A stretch of DNA of 64,000 bases, from positions 62,001 through 126,000 of the forward strand of contig JAKCPI010025244.1 in the NCBI GenBank assembly GCA_023213315.1, in the 5' to 3' direction. This document shows, piece after piece, positions 1 to 11,398 of this stretch; the first letter of the stretch is position 1, and each line of letters opens with the position of its first letter. The translations under genes were made by a program, and so were the position numbers. The notes beneath the pieces are model-generated. The model was not told where the DNA came from. It ran no database searches and saw only the letters and a program-made list of their open reading frames with translations. Source of the stretch: Euborellia annulipes (taxonomy: Eukaryota > Arthropoda > Insecta > Dermaptera > Anisolabididae).

Positions 1-427
1 AAAATGATTATTATTTTTTTTATAATTAATAAGAAGAAAGAATAAAGCTTGAAGCATACATTTTTTTATTTAAGAGTGAAAAAGAATATTTTATATTGTA
101 ACGAAGCTCTTCAATCTTAAATGATCCATTTCTTATAAAATTTTAAAAGGTAATATTTGTTATTTAATTTTAATTATCAAATTCTTAATGCTTCCGTAAT
201 TTAAATGACCATGAAATTAAGATGGCTATCCAGGCGATTGCCCCCTCTAAAATTATTTTTTGATTACATTCTCCCCTCCTATCCTCACCAATGATGATTC
301 GGTCTTTTTTTGTGAATTTATACATATTTTAAAGAACTTACTTTTAGCTCATATATATGTAAATGTGGGTTCGAAATCCTCTCCTTACCTTCCACTGGCC
401 CAACCCCTATAATGGCGAGTGCAATAT

Positions 428-645
428 GTACCATCTATTGCAATAGTATTGAGAATAAAGCCCGGAAGTTAGGCAGCCCAAATGGCAGCTGGTCTGTCTA
501 AGAAATATCTTTTTCAAAGCAGACGATAGGGCGATCGGCCTTTATTACCATAAAAATTTATCTTTTCAATACATTAGTGAACGTGTACCATTTGGGCTGC
601 CTAACTGCCGGGCTTTATTCTCAATACTATTGCAATAGATGGTAC
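428..645. repeat. Foldback, 58-bp arms
   Basis: The arms 428-485 and 588-645 are reverse complements with one or two differences, both ending in GTACC/GGTAC. The roughly 100-base loop is unrelated. No transposase and no clear target duplication are visible. It is probably a small foldback transposon. Confidence 0.75.
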
Positions 646-842
646 CTATAGTAAAAGTAGAACCTCCTCCACTAATTCGTTAAAAGTTTGAAACCCAGGA
701 AACACGAATATGGAAACAAACACCATATCTCAAAAATATTTTATCTTACAATTTACTAGTAAGTTATATTTTAACTTTACATTTCAATTTGAAAATCATG
801 TCTGTTTAAAATCCTATTAACCAGTATTAATATTAGTTAGCA

Positions 843-1010
843 CGTGACCCGTAGCTCAGAGAGAAGACATTAACTTCTCATGGCTGGGGTCCCGGGTTCG
901 CTTCCCGCCCAAGCGGAAAAATTTATTTCATTTGAATTGACTATAAATCATTTGAAATTGGATTGAGATCCTCGGAGTTATTTGCATGCCCGAAGCTATC
1001 GAGATGCAAT
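843..1010 (+). repeat. SINE-2 tRNA-like head
   Basis: A box A-like stretch (CCGTAGCTCAGAGAG) is followed by a box B-like stretch (CCCGGGTTCGCTTCCCG), about 50 bp apart as in a tRNA gene. A body of ATTTGAAAT-type sequence follows, as in the copy at 50573-50725. The acceptor stem does not close, so this is a tRNA-derived SINE rather than a tRNA gene. A related 3' part (GCCGAAAAAGACC and A-run) lies separately at 1340-1410. Confidence 0.6.
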
Positions 1011-1339
1011 CCATTAAAAAGATGCCAACTTGAATCTAACAAACTTTCTAACGAGAGTGATTTCTTCATAACTCCAATAAATACTTTCATTAACGCATTG
1101 AAGAAGCATATCTAAGAATGGATCATTGTATATATTATTTTATTTTAATTTATTTTTATTTATTTATTTATTTGTTGATTTTAAACCCTAACGCGTGCAA
1201 TATATTAAGGCCCCGGAGCTGTTCTATTGCACTAGAATTCCATCATCTCACCTTATCATTTGCCATCTTTGTCGCCACATCAGTGGGTGGACCGGCTGGC
1301 TGTAGGGGTGTGTGTGGAGGCCAAAAAAAAACAAAAAAA

Positions 1340-1410
1340 CAAAAACAAATAAATAGGGTTGGGGTCTAAATAGCCTTATATGCCGAAAAAGACCTTAAAA
1401 AAAATATATT
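1340..1410 (+). repeat. SINE-2 3' part
   Basis: The segment AAATAAATAGGG...GCCGAAAAAGACC followed by an A-rich tail matches 2036-2127 and, more distantly, 50680-50725. It is the 3' half of a SINE without its tRNA-like head. Confidence 0.5.
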
Positions 1411-1416
1411 GTTCAT

Positions 1417-2254
1417 TAGGGTGGAGCGAAAAAGTACGATTTTTCACTTTTCTTTGAAATTGAAAACGGCCGGGTGCGGAAAAGTTGTTACATGTTATAA
1501 CTAAGATTTTTTATGAAAATCGGATGATATCTTGTAGTGCCACGAAGGGGTTAAAGTTTTAAAATATTACAAAAATGAATAATTTCTACTATTATTTCTT
1601 TTCATTTGGTTATATTTTAATAAATTTTGATGTGTAAGGTATTTATAAATGATAGCTATATTATAGTTCCATAAAAAAATGACTGACATTTCAAATTGAA
1701 TATTTTGAAGGGTCCTAAGATCATAGGATTTTTCATTATATTTTGTTTTAAGTTTCTTAATCAATTTTAAAACTTTAACATTGATTTATTTTTATGTAAG
1801 CTTAATAGTTATTTTAGCCAGATTTCTTGGAGAAATGGAACCTCATTTGAAGAAGATACAGAGAGGGAATTTATCCCCCCCCCCCCCCATCTTTTAAAAA
1901 TAAAATATAAAATGTGTATATATTTTCAAAATTTTTGTTGAATTATTATTTTAAAATTCAATCTCAATATATTTTGATAACTATTTTAGTGCCCCGCGTT
2001 ATATTTTGTTATATTATTATTGGATAATGTTTCATTGATTGATTTGACTAAAAATCATTTGAAATAAATAGGGATGGGGTCAAATGGCCTAGTGCCGAAA
2101 AAGACTAAAAAAAAAAAAAAAAAAAAATGTTTCATTGAATAAAGAATTGAAGAAATTTGCATTAAAATAAGGCCCCAAATCTCCATTTTGGAAAAAATGC
2201 ATTTTTAATTAAATTTTTTACTTTAATTCGAAAAAAAAATTTCGTTCCACCCTA
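1417..2254. mobile_element. hAT-like DNA element with 8-bp duplication
   Basis: The termini are inverted repeats: TAGGGTGGAGCGAAA at the left and TTTCGTTCCACCCTA at the right. Both are flanked by the same 8 bp, TTGTTCAT (1409-1416 and 2255-2262). An 8-bp duplication fits the hAT superfamily. There is no transposase frame inside, so it is non-autonomous. A SINE-2 3' fragment (2036-2127) is nested in it, and a poly-C run lies near 1877. Confidence 0.75.
2036..2127 (+). repeat. SINE-2 3' part nested in hAT-like element
   Basis: Sequence from ATTTGAAATAAATAGGG through GCCGAAAAAGAC ends in a long A-run. It matches other SINE-2 3' halves in the window and sits inside the element 1417-2254. Confidence 0.5.
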
Positions 2255-2975
2255 TTGTTCATATCAAGATTTAAAAAAAATGTGATTTCAAAATAAAAAG
2301 ACAAAAAAAAATCATTTAATAAAAGTAAAAAAAACATATATTTAAAATATATATAAGATTAAATATATAATAATTTAAATAAATAAATAAATAAATAAAT
2401 ATTAAATTAGTTTTTTGTTCTTATATCTCTACAAATAATTGGGTTTATTTTAAATAAAGGGTCGGACTAAGCCGAGCTCACAGCTTTGCCGGGGGGGGGG
2501 GGGGGGGGGAATCCACTATTCAAGAAAAAAATATTGCCCCCCCCCCCCTAGAGCCCCCTAATGGTCCGATGTTATACATATTATATATCATTTTACTCGG
2601 GAGGAAGTGTAATTTCTGAAAATATAAAAAAAATTATAGGTTATGTAAGAAAAAAATATTTGTCCCCCTAGAGCCCCCCCCCCCCAATGGTTCGATGTTT
2701 ACCAAAATTTTACTTCTTAGGTTGACACCACAATAATCGCGGGTGCCATCCACGCCAGTGACTATAACTTTCAAAATTTGACATGACAATTATATTAATA
2801 CTTTATATTGATTTATCGACTAACATGCCTCCAAGGATCTCAAATATAAGCGTTTATTAAGGAGATTATAATTTTATCTCATTTTTTAAATAAAAAGATA
2901 AAAATCCCTAGTTTACTCTATACTGATACTGTAATTAATACTCTTTAGGTAATAACAATTTTATTTTATAAATTT

Positions 2976-3417
2976 TTATTTTTGAATCGGTGGAGTAATA
3001 TAATAAACCCATGGGAAGGGTGAATGAATTGGAATTTGGGGTAAGAAAAAATTGTCTTGTTCTTTCCCTAAAATAGGTAATTGGTGACTCATTAAACCAT
3101 AACCACCAAAATGTAAAATTTCTGGTCTCCTTGATGTCTCGCCGAGGAGAAGAATGCGATTATCTGTGTCTTGGGCTTGCTTTTGCAGAATTTCTTCAAT
3201 CCGAGGATGCCCATTTTGGCTTGGATTTCTCATTGGCAGAATTCCCGAGATATAGGAGCCTAAATTGGATAGAGCATCTGGCACGTTGATCTGTATGGGT
3301 AAAAAGGGTATTCCTTGGATGAGATCTCCTATTGAGCTGAAAAATATTCTTCTCACTGGATCGAAGAAAACTTGACGTGATTTCCTAGTATTCCACTCTT
3401 CAGATGAAGAGGACCTC
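2976..3417 (-). CDS. Terminal exon A of an unrecognised gene
   Basis: I do not recognise the protein. On the minus strand a good acceptor (TACTTTTGTTTTAG) precedes an open frame of about 146 codons ending in a stop at 2976. The exon starts one base before a codon. The product begins with a Ser/Glu/Arg-rich stretch (RRSSSSEEW), then RQVFFDP, a hydrophobic Pro-rich middle and a C-terminus ending PPIQK. Exon B at 6235-6616 has the same phase, the same Ser-rich start, a matching RQ-FF-P block and a similar IPxxIxIPD block. The two are therefore probably terminal exons of tandem duplicated genes. Upstream exons were not identified. A retroelement origin cannot be excluded. Confidence 0.5.
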
Positions 3418-3979
3418 CTAAAACAAAAGTAAATATATTATAATACTTGCATTAATTATATAACTATAATAAAAATTAATAATATATATTATATACTATA
3501 TATAAATATATATTCTTATCTTATCTTATCTTATCTTATACTATTAAACGAGCAATGTACGTTTGTTTGTTTGTTTGTTTATATATATGCAAATCAGCTC
3601 TCGAAAACGGCTCTAACGATTTTTTTCAAATTTTAAATATATACTATTTGTGGTTCCAAAATGAAATTGTTCTAGGTCTCATGTTTGGGAAAATTCGAGT
3701 ACTAGTACTTTACTGGTGTACTTTTTTAGTTTTTTCCTATTTTCTTGAAATTCCTTTGAACGATTTCTTTCAAATTTTAAATAATTCCTATTTCCGTTAT
3801 AGAAAACAAATTCCGCTAGGTCTCGTCTTCTGGAAACCTCGAGTACTAACAGTTAGTACCTTACTGGTCTACTTTTTTAGATTTTTCTAATTTTCTTGAA
3901 ATTCTCTTTAAAAATTTCTTTCAAATTTTAAATATTTTCTTACTTCGTTGCAATTGTTGTTTTCAGCTGGGAATCGTAG

Positions 3980-4462
3980 TTGAGGACGATAAGGAGAATA
4001 AAAACCAGCCCTCGTTTTCTCTCTCACCACTTCATTTATTTGCAAATATTTCGGCTCCTATACAGGGGCCATCCTCAGTGCATATATGAATTTTATGAGA
4101 GAGATTGTCAATCTATTAAAAATATATTTGAGAACAATTGGGCGCATGAGCCTCGTGCCTGGAAGTTCTATGCCAGTATATGGTGTTATCATCTCTCTCC
4201 CCCTTTGTTGGAGGGGGGGGGCAGGGGGGGGGGGGGGGGGGGGGGGGCCCCCCCCCCCCCCCCCGCCCCCCCGTGGCCCCGCCCCCCGCGCCCCCCCGGC
4301 CCCCTCCCCCCCCCCTTTAGTTTTTCGCATTTTGTTTTTTTTTTTTTTTTTTTTTTTTTATTTTTTTTTTTATTTGTTTTTTTTTTTTTTTTTATTTTTT
4401 TTAAATTATTTTATTTTTTTATTTTAATTTATTATAAAATAAAAATTAAAAAATATATAATA

Positions 4463-4493
<31 letters not shown>

Positions 4494-4715
4494 GGTTTTT
4501 GGATGATATACATCATATACTGGCATAGAACGTCCAGGCACGAGGCTCATGCGCCCAATTGTTCTCAAATATATTTTTAATAGATTGACAATCTCTCTCA
4601 TAAAATTCATATATGCACTGAGGATGGCCCCTGTATAGGAGCCGAAATATTTGCAAATAAATGAAGTGGTGAGAGAGAAAACGAGGGCTGGTTTTTATTC
4701 TCCTTATCGTCCTCA
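3980..4715. repeat. Foldback with hammerhead-like cores and homopolymer centre
   Basis: The arms are about 3980-4184 and 4515-4715, long near-perfect reverse complements. Each arm holds a hammerhead-like core: CTGAGGA, stem GGC/GCC, then GAAA and a palindromic TATTTGCAAATA. The plus copy is 4618-4659 and the minus copy about 4037-4078. Between the arms, 4203-4500 is a G-run, a C-run and then T/A-rich sequence with almost no information, which may be a sequencing artefact. Confidence 0.75.
4203..4500. other. G-run/C-run/T-run tract
   Basis: About 45 mostly G bases are followed by about 65 mostly C bases and then about 180 bases of T with some A. It sits exactly at the turn of the foldback 3980-4715. 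Pro/Gly/Phe frames read through it are not proteins. It may be genuine low complexity or a consensus failure at a hairpin. Confidence 0.7.
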
Positions 4716-5346
4716 ATTTTCTTATTTCTTCTATACAAATCAAATTGCGCCCCTCGAGTACTAGTACCTTACTGGTGTACTTTTTTGGGTTTTTCTAATT
4801 TTCTTGAAATTCCCTTTAACGATATCTTTCAAATTTTAAATAGTTCCTGGTTCCGGTATAGAAAACAAATTGCGCTAGGTCTTTTGAAAATTAGTTCATT
4901 GATTGTAATCCCTTATAATTAATCTATAGCCTAGTCTAATTATTTACAAAGTATACTACTTATTAATATTATTATTCTAACGTTATCTGCTCCTCCGCCC
5001 TCCCCCACCCAAAATATTGGCCATACTTTACTCTATTAAAAAATCACATTTTTTATTTACATATCAATAGGTAGGTGTAACTTAGGCTATTATAAATATT
5101 TTCAATTTTTTTTTAAATCTTATTGATTTTTTTGATCTTATATAATTTTTCTATATTATAAAATACTTATCCTGTCTACAGGCGAGGATTGCTTCAAATA
5201 AAGCCGAAATATTGCCACTCCAAAGTACCTTGAAGATTTTTCAAAAAATTTTACAAATTTCAACTTTGAATTGTTGTCACACTTAGAGAAACCCCCATGT
5301 CATAATTAATAACGTTATGGTCAGACTCTCTTCCTCCCCTAACCCG

Positions 5347-5544
5347 TTACCGGTACTTAATATGTGGACGACCCCTTATAAAAATAACCAAAATGGAGAC
5401 CTCATTGGCATCCTGCTTAAAAGACATACAATTAATAGTGTTCTCTTCTAATAAATACAGTATAGGCCATATGTAATTCATAAAATTGTCTAGATAAGGA
5501 GCAGAAATGTTAGTCTGGGACGGCAAGTAGCATAAAAGATTTTG
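5347..5544 (-). CDS. Possible internal exon, weak
   Basis: A minus-strand frame opens after a possible acceptor (AAAAAAAAGTTCAG at 5545-5558). It reads as a plausible protein with Cys, Tyr and aromatic residues (LLCYLPSQT, NYIWPILYLLEE). It lies upstream, in transcription order, of terminal exon A, so it could belong to that gene. The donor is unclear and the phase was not matched, so it could equally be chance. Confidence 0.2.
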   Translation of the reverse strand, partial: QNLLCYLPSQTNISAPYLDNFMNYIWPILYLLEENTINCMSFKQDANEVSILVIFIRGRPHIKYR

Positions 5545-6234
5545 CTGAACTTTTTTTTGAAAAGAGTAGGACGAAATTTGATCACTTGTTTCATTATTAA
5601 GTATTCCATGCATGGGTAAAAATTTTTTATCAGTCTTTTATGTAAGGCATTAATTTTATGCATTATTAACTCACTATTTAGTGGCAAAGCCAGGAGAAGG
5701 GGGAGGGGGTTTAGGGGCTTTAGCCCCCTATTTCCAAAAATGTTTCATTTTCAAAATTTAAAATTTTTTTTCCTTTTTATATGTTTATAATTTGAACCCT
5801 GTTCATTAGTGAGGCGATTAACCAATGTTGTTCACTCTTTATAATAAATGTTATTGAACAAAATTATATTACACCCTTCCTCCTGCGAAATAAAATCCTG
5901 ACTACGGGACTGTCAAAGAGGTGAAATGACATGCCTTTGAGTCAAAAAGATATACTGTAAGGGGAAAAAAGCATATTTTTAAAAATTTCTGTTCTTGTAA
6001 TTAATATATTATAGATTCATTAAAAATTAATTTGAATAGATACAGACTTTTCAAACTATGATCTTGTTACTTAATTCCCTTTCCTTCTGATCGCTAAATT
6101 AATAAAATCTATAGTCTACTCATATCTATTAAATTCATTCAGTCAATTTGTAAGATATATATTGTTTATAAAAAGAGAGGAAATTATTTTTGGGAATAAA
6201 AAATAAAAAAAAGTTGAAACAGTAGTTTATTTTA

Positions 6235-6616
6235 TTAATTCATCATTTGAACTGGAACTGGATAATAATAAATTAAGACAGGTGGTGTTTGAGAATATGG
6301 GGTAGGTGGCGAGTAGGGACTATTTTGCCTGAAGGCCGCCACAGGTGGAGGACCTCCAAAGCTCATTGGTGGTGGATAATAAAATCTAAGGGGCGGATCT
6401 GTCTCGATTCGTGTTGGTATTTCAAAATTTTTATTATTATTTTGATTGAATCTGAAGAGATTTAATGAAGGAAATGTGATGTTCAAATCTGGAATTTCGA
6501 TGCTGATTGGCGAGATGTCCCAGAAGCTGAGAATTTCCGAGAATGGCTTGAAAACACCTCGATTCTCCGGGGTAAAGAAAAGTTGCCGAGCTTGTGTTGC
6601 TAGTTGGGACCGTTTG
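6235..6616 (-). CDS. Terminal exon B, apparent paralogue of exon A
   Basis: I do not recognise the protein. A strong pyrimidine-rich acceptor on the minus strand (CTCTTCCTCTTCTAG, AG at 6617-6618) gives an exon starting one base before a codon, the same phase as exon A at 2976-3417. The frame runs about 127 codons to a stop at 6235. It holds RQLFFTPENRG, then IEIPDLNITFP, then a Pro/Tyr/Asn-rich tail (PPPMSFGGPPP, YYYPVPVQMMN). The RQ-FF-P and IPD blocks align with exon A. AATAAA occurs just after the stop, so this is a 3' terminal exon. The frame stays open about 24 codons further upstream, and an alternative acceptor near 6665 is possible. Confidence 0.5.
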
Positions 6617-6807
6617 CTAGAAGAGGAAGAGACAATCAGAAATGAGATTCTTGTGTGTTCTTTCCCTATTACAGTATAATATTTCAATTATCATAAATAT
6701 AAACATATAATTATATATATGTTGGTCAAATATCATATTAGTTTTCTATATATAGGCTATAAGGTTAGGCAGTATCACTGCGACACTGAGAAATATGTAT
6801 TTAAAAA

Positions 6808-7488
6808 TCTTGTGTGACTGGTCGCCCAGTTCACAACTTTCTCTTATCTTGATGATAAAGTGTGGCTTGTCACACCAGTTTTTTTGTGTCGACATATCGG
6901 TATTTAGTTTCCGACAGTACGGTATATTCGAATTTCAAGATGTGAAATTTATAAACATGAAAAAATATTTATATTTACAACCATTCCTCTCTTTCCTATG
7001 AAGTTTTTTTTTTTTATGGGTGGGTGGGGTGGGGCCCAAAAATGACCAATCCCCAACTCCCACCAGAAAAAAAAAAAAAAAAAAGGAGGAGGGGGGAGGG
7101 GGAAAAGGGGGACAAGAGTAAAGTGGTCTTCAGAAGATTTCAATGGCAAAATGAGAATATACATTTTATAGACCATCTAAAATATAATTGATTTTTGAAT
7201 TTTAATCAAAATCGTTGGAGCGAATTATGAGAAAATCGACAAAAACTGAAAAAGTGCATCAGTAAAGTACTAGTACTTTTTTGCCAATTTTGTTTAAAAG
7301 CTTCGTGTTATGTCCCCCCCCCCCCTTAAATATAAAATTTCAACCTCCTAAATCTTTTCGTTCTTGAGATATTTTGTTCACAGACACACACACACACACA
7401 CAGTCAGACAGATCATGTTGTGAAACCACTTTTTTTGGATTCAGGGGACCTCAAAACGTGTATATCTAATTTAGAGGTAAGAGAAAGT
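6808..7488 (+). mobile_element. Element R copy
   Basis: Begins in the 5' hairpin (TCTTGTGTGAC...GTCACACCAG) and ends in GGTAAGAGAAAGT, flanked by A-runs on both sides. The T/G-rich tract 7001-7110 is inserted or expanded. Shared internal landmarks with other copies are CATTTTA(A/T)AG, AAAGTACTAGTACT and TCAGGGGACCTCAAAACGTG. Confidence 0.8.
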
Positions 7489-7861
7489 AAAAAGTGAAGA
7501 TTTTATATTATTATTACCTGGGGCAAATATGAAAATATTTTTCAAAATATTCTATGTATCACTCTTTTCATTATTATAATAAAAGATCATACCCATTTAA
7601 ATAATTTAATAAATATACATATTTATTTTATATTATTAAGGTACATATATTTTATTTTTTTAAAGCATTCATTTATTCAAATGTGATAGGAAATATTTGG
7701 ACCAATAGAATTGCAGCTTCAAGGTCACGTGATTTGATTGTCCAGGAGCCATGCCGGCTGCTTCATCGTCTCCAGTCCGGGCAGCCAAAGAGTATTAACT
7801 TCTAACCTCTTATTTGTCGGCTCACCTAAAAGCGTCAGGACGGCTTGTTATCTCCGGCATT

Positions 7862-7864
<3 letters not shown>

Positions 7865-7909
<45 letters not shown>

Positions 7910-8864
7910 CATTCACACTTTTTACTTTCTCTTACCTATGTATATATGTAATATATATATAGAGAGAAAGTATTGGATTCATGTCAAAAATTCGATGTCG
8001 AGATTTTGATGGATCTTCACGTTTTGAGGTCCCCTGAATCCAAAAAAGTGGTTTTCGCGACATGGTCTGTCTGTGGGTGGGTGGGTGGGTGGGTGGGTGG
8101 GTGTGTGGGTGTGTGGGTGGGTGGGTGGGTGTGTGTTCAATTTTAAGGATGAAGGAATTGAGCTACGAGGTTGAAATTTTATATTTAAGTTAAACACCCC
8201 CCGGGACCGGAAAAATAAGCTTTTAATCAAAATCGGCCAAAGAATACTAGTACTTTACTGATGTACTTTTTCAGTTTTTTTCGATTTTCTCAAAATTTGC
8301 TCCAACGATTTTTTTTAAAATTCAAAAATCAATTATTTTTTAGATGCTCTTTAAAATGTATATTCTCATTTTGCAATTGAAATCTTCTGAAGACCACTTT
8401 ACTCTTGTATTTCATAGGGAAGATAGGAGAAATGGTTGCCATGGTAACAAAATATAAATATTTTCCCATACTTATAAATTTTACATCTGAATTCAAATGT
8501 TCCGTACTGTCGGGAACTAAATATATGTCGACACAAAAAATCTGGTGTGACAAGCACAGAACACAACTTTCGATTACCGAAGGTAAGAGAAAGTTGTGTG
8601 CTGTGCGCCAGTCATACCAGATTTTTCTCATTCACACTCACACTCACACACACATTCACATAGTCTTTTCGGCAACTTAGGCCATATAAGACTTTTTACG
8701 ATATCCGTTATTAAATAATTTATCTATTAGGGGTCCAGGCATTCTTATTTAAGCCATTTGGTATCCAATTGGCTTAAATAAAATCATCGGACTGCCTGGG
8801 GTCCGAACCCGCGACGTTTGGTATATGAGGTTAGCACGCTAACCTCTACGCCATGCCCCGAGGG
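7865..8864 (-). mobile_element. SINE-1 copy with nested element R
   Basis: Read on the minus strand it has a tRNA-like head (box B GGTTCGGACCC; head about 8780-8864), a body with TGGCTTAAATAAGAATGCC and CCGAAAAGACT, and a long A tail (T-run at 7865-7904). Both ends carry the 13-bp duplication CTCCGGCATTGTT (7852-7864 and 8865-8877). Element R (7924-8621) interrupts it, so R is the younger insertion here. Confidence 0.85.
7924..8621 (-). mobile_element. Element R copy inside SINE-1
   Basis: Complete copy, minus orientation. It starts ACTTTCTCTTACC after a T-run and ends ACCAGA before a T-run. The interrupted SINE has a single T-run here in other copies, so insertion was into T(n)/A(n). Confidence 0.85.
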
Positions 8865-9188
8865 CTCCGGCATTGTTATTAACCCTCACCGTTTAATTAT
8901 TTCCACAAATCTCATTCCAAACAATGGATTGAAATCACGATAATCAAGGTAATTATAATCTATAAATTTTTACTCTAATTATTTGTTAATATTTCTAATG
9001 TCACCATACAGTTATACCTAAATGTATCAATTGAGAACTGAAAATTGTTTTATAATAAAATATCTTATTCTATTGAAAATATTCTCTCAAAATAAGGTTA
9101 TACTACTATAGTTATATTATAAGGTGTAAATGAGTATAGAGATTATGTTACATTCTCTTTCTCTTTAATTCAATCAATTTGTGTCTAG

Positions 9189-9376
9189 CTCGAGAGGATC
9201 GTAGAGCTTTAAGAAGACGAGGCTCTTTGGGGGGCATGGAAGGAACCTCTACGCGGTGCCTCCTAGAAACGGCGTCTCCTCTAAAAGACTCGGCTGATCC
9301 TTCCAACACCTTTAAGCACAAACAATATTACGCATTTCTGCTTATTAGAATAAACCCTTCAAGTTGGACATTTTAA
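9189..9376 (+). CDS. Terminal coding exon of unrecognised gene
   Basis: An acceptor (AATTTGTGTCTAG) precedes a frame of about 62 codons with clearly non-repeat, mixed composition. It has an Arg-rich start (REDRRALRRRGS, a basophilic-kinase-like RRxS), then GGMEGTSTRCLLE and DPSNTFKHKQYYAF, ending SSWTF before the stop at 9374-9376. AATAAAG lies about 50 bp downstream. A GT donor after CTAAAG near 9397 is also possible. It may join the donor at 8948. I do not recognise the family, and it may be a fragment of a real gene or a pseudogene. Confidence 0.4.
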
Positions 9377-9667
9377 AACCTCCCTTTTGCTAAAGGTAAA
9401 AAAAAAAAAATAATTTCCTATCTAATAAAGATATAATACAAAAATGCTTTTATTAAAAGTAATGAACTAAAAAGAGAAAAATAATTTATTTATTCTTGTT
9501 AAAATTGATGAATATTTATGAATTAAAATCAAAGCCTGGGTGCTTCGTGGGGATTTTGATTCTCAAAGAATAAATAGACAATTTCTTAAGTTATCAATGA
9601 GCGCCCCAATATTCAACAATTTAATTTTAATATTTTTCTCTTTTTAGTCCATTTTAAATAAGAGCAT

Positions 9668-9860
9668 TTTTTTTTTAATCCAGTGTGACTCTTACCTTCG
9701 GGAATCGAATGTTGTGTATAAAATAATTTCGCATCAAAAACTGTATTATTTCAAATAAAGATATGATACAAAAATCCTGATGTGACTAGTCGCACAGCAC
9801 AAATCTTTCTCTTACCTTAAATAAGTTAAGAGAAAGTTGAGAACTGTGCAAGCGTTGCCA
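9668..9860 (+). mobile_element. Element R 5' hairpin fragments
   Basis: Two degenerate pieces of the R 5' hairpin (CAGTGTGACTCTTACCTTCGG near 9680; GATGTGACTAGTCGCACAGC near 9781) lie in AT-rich sequence. These are old fragments. Confidence 0.5.
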
Positions 9861-10354
9861 ATAGCTAAAAAACAAAATTCCATAAGAATCTTATTTTAAA
9901 TTATAATTATAATAAATAAAATAAAAAAATATATACTTAAGAGAAAGTAAAAGGTCAAATGATATTCCTTCGCAACAGGAAAAAAGAGTGATTTGAGTTA
10001 TGAGGGGAAAATTTACTTTAATAAAAAGTTACAATATATATATATCTAGGCCTACACCCTGTTTCATAACTATAGGTACATACACTGTTTTTGGCGTTTT
10101 AAACTTATTAATTTCCAAATTAAACTTTTATTTCTGTTTTTAAAATAAAATATAAATAAAATAAAAGCTATTAATTATTTAAATTATAAATAAAAACTAT
10201 TATTATTAAATTTAATCAAATAATATCAATATTCACCTCTTTAGGTACACCACGCAAAAGTCGCTTATATTCTCTGAATATTCAGTCTTTGAATTCGTAT
10301 TTGTCTCGCAATTTATTCTTTAATTATTACTTATTTATAATACCTCTTGTTACC

Positions 10355-11029
10355 AATCTCAGTGATGAAGAAAAAGGCGTTTAGAGAGGAAGGGTTTTCA
10401 TTTAGAAACATTGCAAGGAAAATAGGTCCAAGTCACAATGTCGATTGGCAATTCCTTCAAAATCCGGATGGATACAGTTCAATTAAAAGAAGTTACTCCA
10501 GCGAGAGGAACTCTGGATAATTCGAGCCGCAAGCCACAACATAAGCAGCCAGAGTGATTTTATGTTTGTTTTGAATCCATATGTCTCCAAATTCACAGTC
10601 TGTCAAGTGATTCGAACCAGTGAACATTTACAAAGCCAAAAACTCAAACGAGCTGCACGACTTACACCTTCCCTTATGAAAGACAAACGTCAGTTTGCTA
10701 TAAGAAATCTTGGTTGAGATTGGACTAAGGTGAGAGTTGAAAACAGCTTTCCATTTTAAAAGTTCAGCTTAGATGGTCCAGCTGGTATTCTCTATTTCTG
10801 GATGAACCTGAGAAAAGAGCCGCGGTGTTGTTCGAAACGAAATTTTGAAGGAGGAAGTCCAATGGTTGGGCGAGCTGAACCCTACACTTGGCTTTCCCAT
10901 CGACGCAAATGAACAGTTTATGTGCTGGAGGAAAATTTGTTGCCGTTTTTGAATCAATATGAAGATGAAGATTGGATTTTCCAGCAGAATAACGCATCTG
11001 TTCTTTCCACTAGGAGCCACAATCAATAA
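10355..11029 (+). pseudogene. Tc1-like transposase relic
   Basis: Translated across frames, the region reads as a decayed Tc1-family transposase. An LSDEEKG-like start and FREEGFSFRNIARKIGPSHN form the helix-turn-helix part (10360-10440). KLKRAARLTP and KDKRQFA follow (10640-10700). A SLDGPAGI-like segment sits near 10765, where a catalytic Asp region is expected. LEENLLPFLNQYEDEDW, IFQQNNA, the region of the second catalytic Asp, ends the match (10920-10995). Several stops and frameshifts make it inactive. An inverted copy of the N-terminus lies at 11010-11135. Confidence 0.75.
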
Positions 11030-11398
11030 ATTGAAGGAATTGCCAAACGACATTGTGACTTGGATCTATTTTCCTTGCAATGTTTCTAAATGAACACCCT
11101 TCTTCTCTAAACGCAAGAATTCCTTCATCATTGAGATAGATACCGAGAGGTTTTATAAATAAGTAATAATTAAAGAATAAATTGCGAGACAATTACAACT
11201 TCAAAGACTGATTATGCGTTTTCTACTTGTGAATATTTCATTGTTTTGAAAAAAATATTATATATTTTTTAATGGAAACTTTCATGGTTCAAACCTAGAA
11301 AATTTCCAATAAAGATTTTCGTTTCCTTTTATAAAAACAATGAAATAATCACAAGTAGAAAACGCTTGGGCGGGACTTAATATTGACCCTCACTGTAC
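11010..11398 (-). mobile_element. Inverted Tc1 5' end and terminal repeat
   Basis: The minus strand again encodes FREEGCSFRNIARKI (11060-11130). At 11360-11394 lies a terminal repeat of the CAGTGAGGG type seen in the MITEs at 27999 and 50062, ending at TA. This links those MITEs to this Tc1-like family. Confidence 0.65.

Larger units (their letters stand above)
7690..8948 (+). other. Possible exon interrupted by SINE-1 and R
   Basis: The flanks 7690-7864 and 8865-8948 are less AT-rich than their surroundings and become continuous if SINE-1 (7865-8864) is removed. The right flank ends in a good donor, ATCAAG|GTAATT (8943-8954), about 240 bp before the acceptor of the exon at 9189. A short frame starts at 7750 (MPAASSSPVRAAKEY, then stop). 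This may be a 5' non-coding exon or a transcribed pseudogene. Confidence 0.25.

Noticed and set aside
3980..4528. 180-codon frame rich in Gly, Pro and Phe
   Set aside because: Produced by the G, C and T runs at the foldback centre.
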